DNA of 33,839 nucleotides from a virus. Both the position numbers and the translations under genes were made by a program. Numbering within the stretch: the first letter of the stretch is position 1; every line of letters begins with the position of its first letter. The notes below the pieces were generated by a model that worked only from the letters and a program-made list of their open reading frames with translations, searched no databases and had not been told where the DNA came from. The stretch is taken from IMG/VR virus record IMGVR_UViG_3300032132_000764, positions 1-33,839 of that record; one strand, given 5' to 3'. Positions 31,913 through 33,839 of this stretch are shown here, in pieces.

Positions 31913-33178
31913 TTACCAAAGCGCCCGTTGGGTGTTGTGGGACCGCGGCGTCACCATCAACTCGGTTAGTGCCCAGACCAGCGCATCAAGCCGATCCGGC
32001 GACCCGGACGAACCTGGCTCCCAACCGGTCATCTGATCCTCCAGTTCGGGAAAACCGCCGACATGGTGTACGCGGCCTTGCTCGTAGAGCGCGGCAATCG
32101 GTTCAGCGCGCAGCCATTTGCCACGGGTTGCCCGGACCGCTCGATACGGCACGCGTCGGTCTTCGACGCGAAGATTGCGCTCAACCAAATCGCCGCCTTG
32201 ATTTGCCTCGCCAATGATGCGGTCGGCGCCGTAGCGATGGAACGCGCGCACCGCGCATCGTGCCCATTCGGCCGGCGAATGGCGTCCGGACAAATCTTCA
32301 AGGATGTAGGCATGACCGTCGTCGCATTGACCGGCAACGATGATCCCAGTTTCGTCCGCGGTCTCACCGCTCGTCACCGCCGGATCGATAGCGACAACGA
32401 TACGCTGCAGTGACGGCGTTTCCCCGCACCGACCGGCATCAATCCTGTTGAGCGTCCACAACGCACCCGCTGCTTGTTCGAGCATCGCCGCTTCGATCTC
32501 CTGACGACCGATCCGGGTTCCGGCGTAAGTCCGTTCCAGCCGGCCAAGATAAGTCGCGGGCAGGTTTGCACTATTGTCGTAAGTGGACCCGGTCGTCACG
32601 TGTGTGGTGCGGCCATCTTCATTCAACAAGTCACGGATCAGCGGAATGGGCCGCGGTGTTGTCGTGACGATCGCGCGCGGACGGTGTCCCAAACGAAGTC
32701 CGAATCTTAAATTTTCCCAAACGCTACTGGCGTGGCGCCAGGCGGCAAGTTCGTCACACCAGGCAAGATCGTGCTCCGGTCCGCGCAATTGATCGGGTTT
32801 GTCACCGGTATAGGCAATGGCAACGGCACCGGTATGAAAGGTAATTCGCCGCTTAGACGGTTCATAGATCGGCCTCGTGGCCGCCGGAAACACGTCTAGA
32901 ATTCCGGACGGACCCTCGACCATAACGTCGCGAACATCCGCCGAAGTGCGGCCGACCAACGCAATCCGTCGCGCCCGGCCTTTCTCAACCATAAGACGGA
33001 TGGACTCCGCGCCGGTACGGGTCTTGCCCCAACCCCGGCCCGCCAGGATAAGCCAGGTGTCCCAGTGATTGCCCTTTGGCCATAATTGTTCTGGCCGGGC
33101 GATCCGCTGCCAGTCGTAGCTCTGCCGCTTCCGGTCCGCCAGACTGCGCAGCCCATGGCTAATCCGGTGGATCGTCAA
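31913..33178 (-). CDS. terL: Terminase large subunit
   Basis: 421 residues from a TTG that overlaps the small-subunit gene by 20 bases; no better ATG lies before the conserved domain. The ATPase half shows Walker A LAGRGWGKTRTG (about 45-56) and Walker B DLAWCDE (about 137-143). The nuclease half has VVAIDPAVTSG with Asp265, IIGEANQGGD with Glu324, and SPDRLDALVWALTEL with Asp395/Asp398. The enzyme cuts concatemeric DNA and drives it through the portal into the procapsid. It fits the Terminase_6 group in length and motif order. The frame remains open after its TAA, see 31772-31912. Confidence 0.93.
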   Translation of the reverse strand: MTIHRISHGLRSLADRKRQSYDWQRIARPEQLWPKGNHWDTWLILAGRGWGKTRTGAESIRLMVEKGRARRIALVGRTSADVRDVMVEGPSGILDVFPAATRPIYEPSKRRITFHTGAVAIAYTGDKPDQLRGPEHDLAWCDELAAWRHASSVWENLRFGLRLGHRPRAIVTTTPRPIPLIRDLLNEDGRTTHVTTGSTYDNSANLPATYLGRLERTYAGTRIGRQEIEAAMLEQAAGALWTLNRIDAGRCGETPSLQRIVVAIDPAVTSGETADETGIIVAGQCDDGHAYILEDLSGRHSPAEWARCAVRAFHRYGADRIIGEANQGGDLVERNLRVEDRRVPYRAVRATRGKWLRAEPIAALYEQGRVHHVGGFPELEDQMTGWEPGSSGSPDRLDALVWALTELMVTPRSHNTQRALW

Positions 33179-33725
33179 GCTGTTCGATCTCGTCGGCCAA
33201 CCGTTCGAGCTGCTCAGGCGTCAACTCGGAAAGGGCACGGGCATCTATGGTAAGTTCTTTGCGATCGACGAACAGGCCGTAGTGGCGGGCCAAACTGTCG
33301 AGGGCGGCGCGTTTGTCATGCAGTTTGAGCTTGACGGAAACGCCGCTGGAATTGCGCACTTCGTGGACTTCCGCGATCGCCCGTGCGGCGACCTCATCGA
33401 GATCTTCCGACGACACGACCCGTACGCCATCAGCACCGAAGCTCAAATAATCTCGAATATCGGCGAAGGCGATGCTCGCATATTCCTCGAGAATACGGGT
33501 GATGCTGGTCCGGGAGCGTGACACCGGTTTGCCGCCAGCGTTTGCCGGTTGTTTCGTATCGCGCGCGGCCAATTCGCCGACGATTGCCGGTTTGCGGAGC
33601 AACCGCCGCGCTGTGGATTGAGCCCGTCCCGGTGCATAACCGGCAGAAACGGCCGCCGTTCGACCATCACGGGTCTCAGCGAAGGCCGACACAAAGGCCA
33701 TTTCCTTGTCGGTCAACCCGTCCAC
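33159..33725 (-). CDS. terS: Terminase small subunit
   Basis: 188 residues if started at the GTG at 33725, which has GGGAGAGGAAA just upstream; the frame is also open to the window edge, so a longer form cannot be excluded. The N-terminal part is a homeodomain-like helix-turn-helix typical of Terminase_2 proteins (GLTDKEMAFVSAFAETRDGR, AAVSAGYAPGRAQSTARRLL, RKPAIVGELAAR). The C-terminal half contains ALDSLARHYGLFVDRKELTI and an acidic tail ELTPEQLERLADEIEQLDD. It recognises the packaging site and stimulates the large subunit. Confidence 0.88.
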   Translation of the reverse strand: MDGLTDKEMAFVSAFAETRDGRTAAVSAGYAPGRAQSTARRLLRKPAIVGELAARDTKQPANAGGKPVSRSRTSITRILEEYASIAFADIRDYLSFGADGVRVVSSEDLDEVAARAIAEVHEVRNSSGVSVKLKLHDKRAALDSLARHYGLFVDRKELTIDARALSELTPEQLERLADEIEQLDDPPD

Positions 33726-33839
33726 GCTTTCCTCTCCCAAGCCAAAGCCGAACTCGCGTCGGACCAAAGGCCGTCGAGAAATCGGTTGCTGAAGACATAC
33801 GGTTTTGGAAAAGTCGCGCGGCTCTCGTCGCGAGCCCAT

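Noticed and set aside
1-33839. tRNA genes, attachment sites or an integrase
   Set aside because: I saw no cloverleaf-like sequence, no recombinase motif and no candidate core repeat in the window.

Overview
The window is the late structural region of a tailed phage, most likely a prophage, from a GC-rich host. An alphaproteobacterium is my best guess, from the base composition and protein style. Every convincing gene is on the minus strand, so transcription runs from high to low coordinates. No sheath or baseplate-wedge genes are visible, and a G/GT-type chaperone pair with a -1 slippery site is present, so the particle should have a long non-contractile (siphovirus) tail. No integrase, attachment site, replication gene, endolysin, tRNA or CRISPR array is visible.

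Layout in transcription order. (1) 33725-30738: small and large terminase, then the major capsid protein followed by a strong intrinsic terminator. (2) 30702-28169: small head and connector genes, with a zinc-ribbon protein and a solitary OmpR-type winged helix among them. (3) 28169-24984: a 1061-residue discoidin and repeat protein, probably a fibre or receptor-binding protein. (4) 24973-22871: adaptor, head-closure, tail-terminator and major tail tube genes. (5) 22870-21854: a 271-base spacer with two perfect hairpins or palindromes, then the tail chaperones. (6) 21772-19564: portal and scaffold genes, which normally lie between the large terminase and capsid genes but here sit inside the tail module. 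(7) 19490-16927: tandem lipoprotein + lipase cassettes. (8) 16914-12253: a very unusual tape-measure protein with an N-terminal lipase and a Hint domain. (9) 12163-1: two small proteins, two paralogous giant fibres, a putative tail hub and tip proteins, and small exported or membrane proteins at the start of a possible lysis region.

The most interesting system is at 12253-19490. The tape-measure gene begins with a GHSAGG serine-lipase domain, followed by a PT-HINT/intein-like autoprocessing domain and then a coiled-coil tape measure. Directly upstream is a gene for a cysteine-rich lipoprotein. The lipoprotein + lipase pair is repeated upstream at an exact offset of 1,597 bases, and a third, decayed copy follows. 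Lipase and lipoprotein both diverge in short patches while the rest stays almost identical. This is the layout expected of an effector/immunity pair with orphan cassettes. I infer a tail-delivered lipase whose lipoprotein protects the host or excludes superinfecting relatives. The sequence shows the architecture; the function is inference.
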